Assembly: GCA_903831085.1 (NCBI GenBank)
Contig: CAIKWE010000025.1
Location: 1 to 43,553, forward strand
Length of the DNA: 43,553 nt
Source of the DNA: an uncultured Verrucomicrobiota bacterium
GTDB taxonomy: Bacteria > Verrucomicrobiota > Kiritimatiellia > Kiritimatiellales > Tichowtungiaceae
Direction: 5' to 3'
The notes below the pieces were generated by a model that was not told where the DNA came from, did no database searches, and was given only the letters and a program-made list of their open reading frames with translations. The position numbers and the translations under genes were made by a program. This document shows, piece after piece, positions 8,485-17,386 of the stretch (position 1 is its first letter; every line of letters starts with the position of its first letter).

Positions 8485-8963
8485 TTCTTCTCCTCCGGCG
8501 GAATGAAGTGCCAGGTGGTGACCTCTTCGAAACTGTCGCGGCCACGATCGGACCAGCTCACACGGGTGCGGACGGTAAAGAGCCCTTTGCGGCTCTCGCC
8601 TTCCGGTTCCGTGATCTCACGTTCCCAGCGGTAGCCTTCTGCGTCATGGAAGGTTCCCGATTTTGTTCCCGTATCAATTTCCGAGCGGGTCAGCGGATTT
8701 TCCGCACCGACCCGCAGAAGGAGCCGCTGCGCGGTGCTGTAATGCTGAGACTTGGTGACAATGGAAAGACAGCGCGCCGTTGCCAGCAGAAGAATACCCG
8801 AACCAATACCTAAAATCACCACGGCCAGCATGACTTCAATCAGCGACAGTCCCCGACGGGAATTGGAACGGTGGAACGGTGGAATAGTGGAATCATGGGG
8901 GGGAGAAAAAATCTTCCCTCTTCCAATATTCCACCATTCCAGTATTCCAATATTCCTCTTCAT
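8481..8963 (-). CDS. gspI: Minor pseudopilin GspI
   Basis: A 160-residue prepilin-like protein with the cleavage site G38|LSLIEVMLAVVILGIG. The leader of 38 residues is very long and Trp/Ile/Pro-rich (GILEWWNIG). It is encoded by a stretch of GGAATATTGG / GGAATGGTGG repeats at about 8862-8957, so a dispersed repeat seems to have extended the leader. The body is short, as expected for GspI. It overlaps gspH (8960-8963) and gspJ (8481-8484) by four bases each. Confidence 0.85.
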   Translation of the reverse strand: MKRNIGILEWWNIGRGKIFSPPHDSTIPPFHRSNSRRGLSLIEVMLAVVILGIGSGILLLATARCLSIVTKSQHYSTAQRLLLRVGAENPLTRSEIDTGTKSGTFHDAEGYRWEREITEPEGESRKGLFTVRTRVSWSDRGRDSFEEVTTWHFIPPEEKN

Positions 8964-9460
8964 CTTCCTTCTTCCACGACGGTGACTTTTCCGGAGATTG
9001 GATTGCAGACGATGGTTGCGCGGTGGTCTTCATCCGTGCTGAGCGTCACTTTAAACCCGTCGTTCATGCCGGCAGAGTAGAACTGCACGCTACGATCTCC
9101 GGCAGAAATTTTATCCTCAGCTAGATTTTCAAATGAACTGACTTGAACATCATCTGGCAGTTTGCGGGAGGCTTCGGGCTTGGCGCTGTTGGTTCCGCAC
9201 ACCAGAAGAAGCCGGTTTGTTTCAAACAGAAGTGTGCAGGTCTCCTGCTTAAGAATCGAGAGGCTGCGGGCATACCGCGCGATGCGGACGGTGGAGCGGG
9301 TTGCATCGGTCATCTGCGTGGATTTAAAGGTTCCTTTAAGCTTTGGAACGGCAATCCCGGCGGCGATCAGAACGATCACCACCACCAGCATGACTTCGAT
9401 GAGAGTGAAGCCATGGGCGATTGAGGATTGCCGATTGCCGATTGCTGAATTGTTTTTCAT
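8960..9460 (-). CDS. gspH: Minor pseudopilin GspH
   Basis: A 166-residue prepilin-like protein with processing site G17|FTLIEVMLVVVIVLIAAG, followed by the GspH/FimT-type beta domain (TMTDATRSTVRIARYARSLSI region). The leader contains AIGNRQSSIAHG, again encoded by a GATTGCCGATTGCC repeat (9416-9447). A modest GGGAA ribosome-binding site precedes the ATG. It joins the pseudopilus between the GspG shaft and the tip. Confidence 0.85.
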   Translation of the reverse strand: MKNNSAIGNRQSSIAHGFTLIEVMLVVVIVLIAAGIAVPKLKGTFKSTQMTDATRSTVRIARYARSLSILKQETCTLLFETNRLLLVCGTNSAKPEASRKLPDDVQVSSFENLAEDKISAGDRSVQFYSAGMNDGFKVTLSTDEDHRATIVCNPISGKVTVVEEGR

Positions 9461-9513
9461 GTTTCCCGGCCGATCTTCAATCTGAAATCAACAATCGAAA
9501 ATCTGCAATGTCC

Positions 9514-9966
9514 TTAATCCCAGTTGTTGAATTCTTTACCGCTGGTAGGATTTTTGCAGGAGAGGTCAAAGCCGGTGCCGTGCGAGCCGGGTTTTGCATA
9601 GATAAAGGGTTGCTTCCACGGATCGTTGAGTTCGCTGGGTTTCAAGTATGGACCTTTACCATCCTTTTGAACCGTAAGATCGGTCAAACTGTCCGGCAGC
9701 CGCAGGTTATCCATTTCATAACTGCTAATCGCGCTTTCGACCCCCTTGAGGCTCGCCCGGGCAGCCGTGTCGGTTGCCGTGCCGAGTTTGCCGCTGATTT
9801 TCGGCACCGCGATGCCGACGATGATCCCGATAATGACGATCACAAGCATGATTTCAATCAGGGTGAAACCGCTCCGGGATTGCCGATTGCCACTTCGTTG
9901 CCCCGCAATAGCGGTGCCCAGCTCGACGTTGTCTCGGTTGATGATTTTTGATTTCCGATTATTCAT
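9514..9966 (-). CDS. gspG: Major pseudopilin GspG
   Basis: A 150-residue protein with the prepilin site G33|FTLIEIMLVIVIIGIIVGIAVP and a compact C-terminal domain. That domain includes ISSYEMDNLRLPDSLTDL and NDPWKQPFIYAKPG, the diagnostic GspG calcium-binding/loop region. It is the main shaft subunit. The ATG at 9966 has a strong AAGGAG ribosome-binding site, fitting high expression. The 33-residue leader is long and includes SGNRQSRSG, part of the same repeat family seen in gspH and gspJ. Confidence 0.92.
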   Translation of the reverse strand: MNNRKSKIINRDNVELGTAIAGQRSGNRQSRSGFTLIEIMLVIVIIGIIVGIAVPKISGKLGTATDTAARASLKGVESAISSYEMDNLRLPDSLTDLTVQKDGKGPYLKPSELNDPWKQPFIYAKPGSHGTGFDLSCKNPTSGKEFNNWD

Positions 9967-9979
9967 GAGGTCTCCTTAG

Positions 9980-11221
9980 TTAAGCACCTAAGCCGCTGGT
10001 CAGGTTAAACACGGCCATCAGCATGCTGACAGCCACAAATCCGATGATGATGGCGATACCGAGAATCAGCACCGGCTCCATGACGGTGGTGAGCACTTTA
10101 ATGCTGAAATCGAGTTCGGTGTCGTAGCGCCGCGCAATATTTTTTAACGCGCCGGGCAGGTCGCCGGTTTCTTCACCGACGGCCAGCATGTCGGTGAGCA
10201 GTTCCGGAAACACTTTGCCCGCCGCCAGCGGCCCAGCGATGCTGGAGCCGTCGGTGACGCGGGCGCGGGCGGCGGATATTTCCTTGGCGATCACATCGTT
10301 GCCGACGGTTTCTTCTGAGATGGTGAGTGCTTTCAGGATCGGTACGCCATTGCGAATAAGCGTTTCGAGCGTGCGGGCGAAGTGGGCGAAGGCGTTGGCG
10401 GTGATGATCTGGCGAATGACCGGCCATTTAAGCTGGCGGGTGTGCAACCACAATCTTCCGGGGGGAGTTAGAAGCCACTTGCGCAAGGAAACCGCACCGA
10501 CAGCCAGCAGGATTAAAATGAGCGCGCCGTATTTGATCAGCGCATTGCTGAATGCCATCAGGATGCGGGTGGGCAGGGGCAGGGTGCCGCCCAGTTCATC
10601 AAAGATCGGCGCGAAGCGCGGCACGATAAAGACCATCAGGCCGACGACCGAAAGGAGTCCGATGCCCAGCACAATAGCCGGGTAGATCATGGCCGTGATG
10701 ACTTTGCTGCGCGCCTCCTGTACCCGTTCGTAGTGGTGACTGAGTCCTTCGAGCGCTTCGGCCAGCGCACCAGACGCTTCCCCGGCGCGCACCATGCTGA
10801 TGTAGAGTTGCGGAAAAGTGTCAGGATAGATTCTCAGTGCCTCGGAAAGAGAACTGCCTTGCACCACTTCGTCGCGCAGGCGGCGGACAATCTGAGCCTT
10901 TGCGTTGTCGCCTTTGCGCTGCGCCAGCGTGTGAAGAGCCCGGCCAAGCGTCATGCCGGAGGAGAGCAGGTCGGCCATTTCGCGCGAGAAAAGAAGCATG
11001 TCTCGCGCACCCATTTTAGTCTTTTTGTGGAGGCCTGTTTCAAATTTAAACCGCTTTTTTCCGATGGTGGCGACAGATTTTGATGTCGTCTGATCAAGGG
11101 AAAGAGGGGTATGTCCCGCCTGTTGAAGGATTTGCAGTGCGGCACGGCGGTCGGCGGCCTCTAAAGTGCCGTCCACCCGTTTCCCATCGGCGCCGCGCGC
11201 AATATATTTGAAAGCTGGCAT
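9980..11221 (-). CDS. gspF: Type II secretion platform protein GspF
   Basis: A 413-residue polytopic inner-membrane protein. It starts MPAFKYIARGADGKRVDGTLEA, the standard GspF/PilC opening, so I place the start at 11221 rather than at an upstream in-frame codon. Two T2SSF domains flank three membrane helices: GIGLLSVVGLMVFIVPRFAPIF, then LILILLAVGAVSL, then the C-terminal VLILGIAIIIGFVAVSMLMAVFNL. It forms the platform on which the pseudopilus is assembled. It is the first gene of the minus-strand operon; no gspE ATPase or gspC gene lies in this window, so those must be elsewhere. Confidence 0.92.
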   Translation of the reverse strand: MPAFKYIARGADGKRVDGTLEAADRRAALQILQQAGHTPLSLDQTTSKSVATIGKKRFKFETGLHKKTKMGARDMLLFSREMADLLSSGMTLGRALHTLAQRKGDNAKAQIVRRLRDEVVQGSSLSEALRIYPDTFPQLYISMVRAGEASGALAEALEGLSHHYERVQEARSKVITAMIYPAIVLGIGLLSVVGLMVFIVPRFAPIFDELGGTLPLPTRILMAFSNALIKYGALILILLAVGAVSLRKWLLTPPGRLWLHTRQLKWPVIRQIITANAFAHFARTLETLIRNGVPILKALTISEETVGNDVIAKEISAARARVTDGSSIAGPLAAGKVFPELLTDMLAVGEETGDLPGALKNIARRYDTELDFSIKVLTTVMEPVLILGIAIIIGFVAVSMLMAVFNLTSGLGA

Positions 11222-11294
11222 AAAACAGATTTGTACTTTGTGGTTAGAAAACGGCAGAATACTAATCGTAATTTTTAGATAAAAGGAGTTTTTT

Positions 11295-11882
11295 ATGCGT
11301 CTGATCACACTTTTCACAATGGGTCTGTTTCTGTTCACCGCCGAATGCGTCCAAGCTCAGCAGGAAAAAGCGATTACGATTATCAATGCCGCCGCCGTAG
11401 ATGCACCGCTGTTGGAGCGGGTTCGGGCGTTTGCGGAACAGGAGTTGCACGTTCCTGTCCGAGCCTTGGGAAAACCAGATCTGGCCGGCAAGGAAAATTT
11501 CCAAGCATTGGAAAGAGACGCGCAACGTGTCAAAACCGATGCCGATGTAACGCTGATTGTTCTGTCTGGATTCAAGAACGAGTCTCAGTATCTGATGGTT
11601 TATTCCAACAGCAGCATCGCCGTGGTCAACATCCCGCCGCTTTACACGGACGATGCCGAAAAATTCGGCCGGCGCGTTGAACGGCAGGTGATGCGCGCAG
11701 CCGCCTTCAGTTTTGGACTGGAACCGACGCCCGATCCGTTTTGCGTCACCCGCGACTACGACTCGCTCGAAGACCTCGATACCATGGGACGCAATTTCTC
11801 TCCGCCGTGGCAGGGTCGGTTCGCCGACGAGGCGGTTAAGCGCGGTCTGGTTATCAAAGATGTTTCCAGAGAAATGCAGTGA
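11295..11882 (+). CDS. Exported protein, possibly archaemetzincin-like without a zinc site
   Basis: A 195-residue protein with a clear signal peptide (about 1-22, ending VQAQ) and an AAAAGGAG ribosome-binding site. The layout around residues 120-190 (ERQVMRAAAFSFGLEPTPDPFCVTRD, then SLEDLDTMGRNFSPPW) recalls archaemetzincins, where the zinc-binding HExxHxxG sits at this place. Here the His residues are absent, so any such protein would be catalytically dead; the resemblance is weak and only by eye. It is divergent from gspF and upstream of mreB. It contains one dispersed dyad (11499-11513). Confidence 0.6.
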   Translation: MRLITLFTMGLFLFTAECVQAQQEKAITIINAAAVDAPLLERVRAFAEQELHVPVRALGKPDLAGKENFQALERDAQRVKTDADVTLIVLSGFKNESQYLMVYSNSSIAVVNIPPLYTDDAEKFGRRVERQVMRAAAFSFGLEPTPDPFCVTRDYDSLEDLDTMGRNFSPPWQGRFADEAVKRGLVIKDVSREMQ

Positions 11883-11936
11883 TTTCCGATGTTTGGAAAA
11901 AAGACGGACGGAACGTGAATATTCGTTGGTTTCGGC

Positions 11937-11970
11937 TTGACCGGTTTTGTTTAAACGGGCAATTATGAAG
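11937..11970 (+). promoter_or_regulatory. Possible promoter region of the mre operon
   Basis: A TTGACC hexamer (11937-11942) lies about 75 bp upstream of mreB, but the downstream AT-rich element is poor and its spacing is not ideal. A dyad TTCCGA-N3-TTGGAA (11884-11898) sits just after the preceding stop codon. Confidence 0.25.
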
Positions 11971-11997
11971 CACTTAATGAGATTTTTACGCTTTTGA

Positions 11998-13047
<1,050 letters not shown>

Positions 13048-13111
13048 TCGACGCGCGGATTCCTGTTTCTTTCGTCCCTCCGGGTTCTGAATAAATGACC
13101 GGAATGGGTCT

Positions 13112-13942
13112 ATGTTTGTAGAGAGAAGCTTTTTTAAATGGGTAGCGGCGGTGACAGCACTGCTGTTGCTTTTCAGTTTGCCTGACGGATGTACTGCCCG
13201 CATTAAAGGTGTTTTTAAAGATACGCTCACACCGCTACAGCGGATTTTCATTAAAACATCCCAAAGTCTGAAAGAGGGCGTCGACACCGTCCGTGGCTTC
13301 GGCGGCCTGCTGGAAGAAAACAAGCGCCTTTCTGAGGAAGTGATCTATCTACAGGCGAAACAGGTTGATTTGGAAAATCTGGAACAGGAAAACCGCCATC
13401 TGCGTGATCATCTCGATTTCTACAACCGCCAGAAACACACACTCATTTCCTGTCAGGTGACAGCCCGCACGATCAGCGGCTGGTGGCAGAGCATGCGGCT
13501 GGATAAGGGCAGGGCGCAGGGCGTCGAAGCCAACCGCGCGGTTATTTCGCCCGACGGTCTGGTCGGACGAACCGATGAAGTGTCGGCGTACAGTGCTGAC
13601 GTATTACTGCTCTCAGATCCGGCCTGCAAAGTCTCGGCCCGCGTAAGCCGCACCGGTTCATTCGGTCTGGTGACAGGACGAGGCGTGAACGTGCAGGGCT
13701 ATCCGGTTGCGCGCATGCAGTTCATTCACAAGGATGCGCCGGTGCGCGCCGGTGATGCCGTGGTGACCTCGGGGCTCGGCGGTGTTTTCCCGAAAAATAT
13801 TCTGATCGGCTATATTGAAAGTGTCAGCACAGAGGAAGCCGGACTCTATCAGGTTGCGGATATTATTCCTAAAGCGGTGACGGAACTGATGGATGTGGTG
13901 TTTGTCGCTGCCGAAGAGGAAAACGCGGAGGCGGAGGAATGA
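13112..13942 (+). CDS. mreC: Rod-shape-determining protein MreC
   Basis: A 276-residue bitopic protein: one N-terminal membrane helix (about 9-26), a coiled coil rich in Glu/Asn/Leu (about 60-100), then the paired beta-barrel MreC domain (VISPDGLVGRTDEVSAYSADVLLLSD, then DAVVTSGLGGVFPKNILIGYI). It scaffolds MreB, MreD, RodA and PBP2 in the elongasome. The stop overlaps the mreD start by four bases. Confidence 0.95.
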   Translation: MFVERSFFKWVAAVTALLLLFSLPDGCTARIKGVFKDTLTPLQRIFIKTSQSLKEGVDTVRGFGGLLEENKRLSEEVIYLQAKQVDLENLEQENRHLRDHLDFYNRQKHTLISCQVTARTISGWWQSMRLDKGRAQGVEANRAVISPDGLVGRTDEVSAYSADVLLLSDPACKVSARVSRTGSFGLVTGRGVNVQGYPVARMQFIHKDAPVRAGDAVVTSGLGGVFPKNILIGYIESVSTEEAGLYQVADIIPKAVTELMDVVFVAAEEENAEAEE

Positions 13943-14442
13943 ACCGGCTCTTCATCACACTGTCGCTGGCGGCCGGTGCGCTGCTTCAAACCCTTCTGCC
14001 GCCGTGGGGCGCATTCGGCCAGCTGGAACTGCCGATTCTGACCGGACTGATCATCTGTATCGCCCTGCACACCGATCGCGCGCGAATGCTTTATGCCGCT
14101 GTGCTGGCCGGGTTGCTGCGCGATGCGTTCTGTCCCGCCCCGCTCGGTCTGTCGATCCCGTTTTTTCTTGTCTTGGCCATGTCGGTTCACTGGATTCGCG
14201 ACGAAATATTCGGCGATATGCCGGCCACCTATGCGGTGCTCGGAGCGGTCGCCGCTGTTTTCGAAACATTTTATTGTGCAGTGATTTTTTCGCTGAGCGG
14301 GTTGCGGCCGGTTCCCTTGGGATTGCTGGCACTGCGGCTGGCGGGCGGGCTGATGGCGGGCATAGTCATTGTTCCACTGGTGTCGCTGATGGTTCTGCAT
14401 TTGCGCCATTCAACGGTTCATAACCGGAGGCGTTTAATCTAA
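13939..14442 (+). CDS. mreD: Rod-shape-determining protein MreD
   Basis: A 167-residue polytopic membrane protein with about five hydrophobic helices, the usual size for MreD. It starts at the ATG inside the mreC stop overlap and ends one base into mrdA, so translation is coupled on both sides. Sequence conservation of MreD is low; the call rests on size, hydrophobicity and its fixed place between mreC and mrdA. Confidence 0.9.
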   Translation: MNRLFITLSLAAGALLQTLLPPWGAFGQLELPILTGLIICIALHTDRARMLYAAVLAGLLRDAFCPAPLGLSIPFFLVLAMSVHWIRDEIFGDMPATYAVLGAVAAVFETFYCAVIFSLSGLRPVPLGLLALRLAGGLMAGIVIVPLVSLMVLHLRHSTVHNRRRLI

Positions 14443-16253
14443 TGCGCATTCGCCGCACAGATCTCTATATACCGCGCATCTATCTGCTGACTGGCGGAAT
14501 GTTGCTTGCTTTTCTGGTACTTGGGATTTCCCTGTGGCGGTTGCAGGTGGCAAAAGTTTCGCAGTTCGAAAACCGTCAGCAGATTCAGAGTCTGCGGCGT
14601 GTCCGCCTGCCGGGAATTCGTGGAAAAATTTACGATCGCAACGGACTTTGTCTGGCCGATAACCGTCCTGTTTATTCCATCGCGCTGTTTCTCGAAGAGG
14701 TTCGCCGCGCCGGCCCGTGGGCACGCACCATCGACCAAGCCATGGATGTCATTGGACGGGTGGCTAAAGTGACCGGTCTTAACCCCGAAATGAATCGTGA
14801 GGGCATTTGGAAACACATCCGCCTGCGTCTGCCTCTTCCGTTGGTGCTTTGGCGCGACATCGGCCCGCAGGCGATGGCCCGCCTGTCTGAACGGGGCCGC
14901 GATATTCCAGGTGTTGATATTTACACAGAGGCTACACGCGTCTATCCATACAGTCCGTACACCTCCCATCTGCTCGGGTATGTCGGCCGCGCCGACTCCG
15001 ACATGATGAACGAAGAAGAAAATTATTCCTACTATCTGCCGGAAATGGCCGGGCGGGCGGGCCTTGAAAAACTTTTTGATCCCTTCCTGCGCGGCGAAGC
15101 GGGCGGCAGGCTGATGCAGATTGACGTTACCGGTTACCGGCACGGCGAGCTGGCCCACCGGACGCCGAAGTCCGGCGGCGATCTGCGGCTGACACTGGAT
15201 ATGGAGGTGCAGCTGCTGGCGCATAAAGCGCTTGGGAATCACCGCGGTGCGGTGGTGGTTCTCGACCCGAACAACGGTGATGTGCTGGCCATGCTCAGCG
15301 CGCCGGGTTTTGATGCCAACCGGTTTGTGCCGTATATCAATGTGACTGACTGGAACCTGCTAAGCAAAGATCCAGCCAAGCCGCTGCTGAACCGCGCGGT
15401 TGCCGGTGTTTATCCGCCAGGCAGTACTTTTAAGCCGCTGGTCGGATTGGCCGCCGCCACCCTGAATCCGGCCTCGATTCATACGGTCTACGATAGTCCA
15501 TCGATTTTCCGTATCGGCCAACGTGTTGTGCACACCACCGGCCACGGCGAAGTCGATATGCGCGAAGCGCTGAAATTGTCCGCCAACGTCTATTTCTTCA
15601 AAACCGCACTGGCCTGCGGTCCCGATCCGATCATCCAGCAGGTTTTGTCAGTCGGACTCGGGCAGAAGACCGGCGTGGAAGTTGATTTTGAACAAAGCGG
15701 GGTTGTGCCGGATAAAAAATTTCAGAAAGAAAACCGGGTCGGCTGGTCAGACGGCGACACCTGTAATCTCGCCATCGGGCAGGGGTATGTGGCCGTTACG
15801 CCGATTCAAATGGCGATGGTCACGGCGACGATTGCCAACGGCGGTTATCTCTATCGACCTCGGCTGGTGCAGGCGTATCGCGAACCGGCTGCGGAAGCCT
15901 ATGTTCTGAATGAAGGAAACCGCATTGGGAAAATGAACTGGTCTGAAGCGGCGCTGTTCGCTGTTCGTGCCGGCATGCATGATGTGATTATGGAAAAGAA
16001 CGGCACCGGCCGCCGTGCCGCTGTCGAAGGCCTCGATTTTGCCGGCAAAACCGGCACTGCGGAATACGGAGTTAAAGAAGAGGGCGCCAAACACACCTGG
16101 ATGATCGCTTTTGCGCCGTTTGATAATCCGCAGTATGCCGTCGCCATTCTGGTGGAAGATGGAGATTCAGGCGGCGGTACCGTCGGGCCTTGCATGAAAG
16201 TCCTTATGGAAGGTCTTTACGAAAAAATGAAACGGGAAGGGCGGCTGACATGA
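14442..16253 (+). CDS. mrdA: Penicillin-binding protein 2 (elongation transpeptidase)
   Basis: A 603-residue class B PBP. N-terminal membrane anchor (about 13-34), PBP dimer/pedestal region (about 50-230), and a transpeptidase domain with the three active-site motifs: S328-T-F-K331, S380-A-N382 and K536-T-G538. It cross-links lateral wall peptidoglycan together with RodA. Length is normal for PBP2. The stop codon overlaps the rodA start (ATGA), fitting the one-to-one partnership. Confidence 0.96.
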   Translation: MRIRRTDLYIPRIYLLTGGMLLAFLVLGISLWRLQVAKVSQFENRQQIQSLRRVRLPGIRGKIYDRNGLCLADNRPVYSIALFLEEVRRAGPWARTIDQAMDVIGRVAKVTGLNPEMNREGIWKHIRLRLPLPLVLWRDIGPQAMARLSERGRDIPGVDIYTEATRVYPYSPYTSHLLGYVGRADSDMMNEEENYSYYLPEMAGRAGLEKLFDPFLRGEAGGRLMQIDVTGYRHGELAHRTPKSGGDLRLTLDMEVQLLAHKALGNHRGAVVVLDPNNGDVLAMLSAPGFDANRFVPYINVTDWNLLSKDPAKPLLNRAVAGVYPPGSTFKPLVGLAAATLNPASIHTVYDSPSIFRIGQRVVHTTGHGEVDMREALKLSANVYFFKTALACGPDPIIQQVLSVGLGQKTGVEVDFEQSGVVPDKKFQKENRVGWSDGDTCNLAIGQGYVAVTPIQMAMVTATIANGGYLYRPRLVQAYREPAAEAYVLNEGNRIGKMNWSEAALFAVRAGMHDVIMEKNGTGRRAAVEGLDFAGKTGTAEYGVKEEGAKHTWMIAFAPFDNPQYAVAILVEDGDSGGGTVGPCMKVLMEGLYEKMKREGRLT

Positions 16254-17368
16254 ACAGAAGCCTCCTCCGTTTCGACTGGGTGATGTTCAGCGCCATCGCG
16301 GTACTGCTCGTACTCAGCGGTCTGTTCATTTACAGCGCGGATTATCGCAATGATCATGCGGTCGGCGGATTAATGGGCCGCCAGCTGGTCTGGGCGCTGA
16401 TCGGGCTCGGCTGTTACAGCGCCGCCGCGTTTCTGGATTACCGGAAACTGAATAGCGCGCACTGGTGGATTTATCTGGCCGGACTGTTCTCTCTGGTGCT
16501 CGTGCTGTTCATCGGCATGTCGGTTTACGGCGCGCATCGCTGGTTCAGTTTCGGCGGCATCACCGTCCAACCTTCGGAATTCGCCAAGCTGGCTGTTATT
16601 TTCACACTGGCGTCCTGGCTGGGCGATCCGGCAACCGACGTGGAACGCTTCAAAACATTCATGCTGGCGTTCGTGCTGGCGGGTGTTCCTTTTCTGCTGA
16701 TTGCCATGGAGCCCGATTTAGGCAGCGCCATGGTGCTGCTGCCGATCGTTGTTCTGCTTCTTTTCTGCGCCGGCGTTCCGCTGCGTCCGCTTCTGATCCT
16801 TATGGGACTGGGCGTGGTGGCGCTTCTTCTACTGATTATCTGGCTGCTCTTTTTCCCGGACAGCTGTCCGCTCGAGGATTACCAGAAAAGCCGGATTCTT
16901 GTTTATCTGAACATCCATCAGGATCCGCTCGGTGCGGGCTGGAACAAGTTGCAGTCACAGATTGCGGTTGGCTCGGGCGGCTGGTTCGGGAAAGGTTATT
17001 TGAAAGGAACTCAGAATATTCTCGGTTTCCTGCCGAGAACGGTCGCCCCGACCGATTTTATCTATTCGGTGGTGGCCGAAGAAACAGGATTTGCCGGCAG
17101 CTCGTTGCTGCTGGTTTTGTACACAACGGTGGTGGTGCGCTGTATGAGCGCGGCTGTGCAGGCCCGGGACACTTTCGGGCGGCTGCTGGCGGCGGGTATC
17201 GGCGTACTCATCTTCTCACATGTTTTTGTAAATATCGCGATGACCATAGGCCTCATGCCGATTACCGGTGTGCCGCTGCCGCTGATGAGTTACGGCGGAA
17301 CTTTCATGGTGAGTACCATGACAGCGCTAGGACTGGTGCAGAGTGTTTACCTGCGGCGTCGTATTTAA
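16250..17368 (+). CDS. rodA: Lipid II glycosyltransferase RodA (SEDS family)
   Basis: A 372-residue polytopic protein with ten or so membrane helices. It carries SEDS signatures such as VYGAHRWFSFGGITVQPSEFAKLAVI, MEPDLGSAMVLLPI, FLPRTVAPTDFIYSVVAEETGF and the final ITGVPLPLMSYGGT. I chose the ATG at 16250, which overlaps the mrdA stop; an upstream in-frame start would lie inside mrdA. It polymerises lipid II glycan strands with PBP2. Confidence 0.96.
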   Translation: MNRSLLRFDWVMFSAIAVLLVLSGLFIYSADYRNDHAVGGLMGRQLVWALIGLGCYSAAAFLDYRKLNSAHWWIYLAGLFSLVLVLFIGMSVYGAHRWFSFGGITVQPSEFAKLAVIFTLASWLGDPATDVERFKTFMLAFVLAGVPFLLIAMEPDLGSAMVLLPIVVLLLFCAGVPLRPLLILMGLGVVALLLLIIWLLFFPDSCPLEDYQKSRILVYLNIHQDPLGAGWNKLQSQIAVGSGGWFGKGYLKGTQNILGFLPRTVAPTDFIYSVVAEETGFAGSSLLLVLYTTVVVRCMSAAVQARDTFGRLLAAGIGVLIFSHVFVNIAMTIGLMPITGVPLPLMSYGGTFMVSTMTALGLVQSVYLRRRI

Positions 17369-17386
17369 TGAAAGAAAGGAGCATTC

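Noticed and set aside
14439-15242. 267-codon open frame on the minus strand
   Set aside because: Fully antisense to mrdA, which has all its catalytic motifs.
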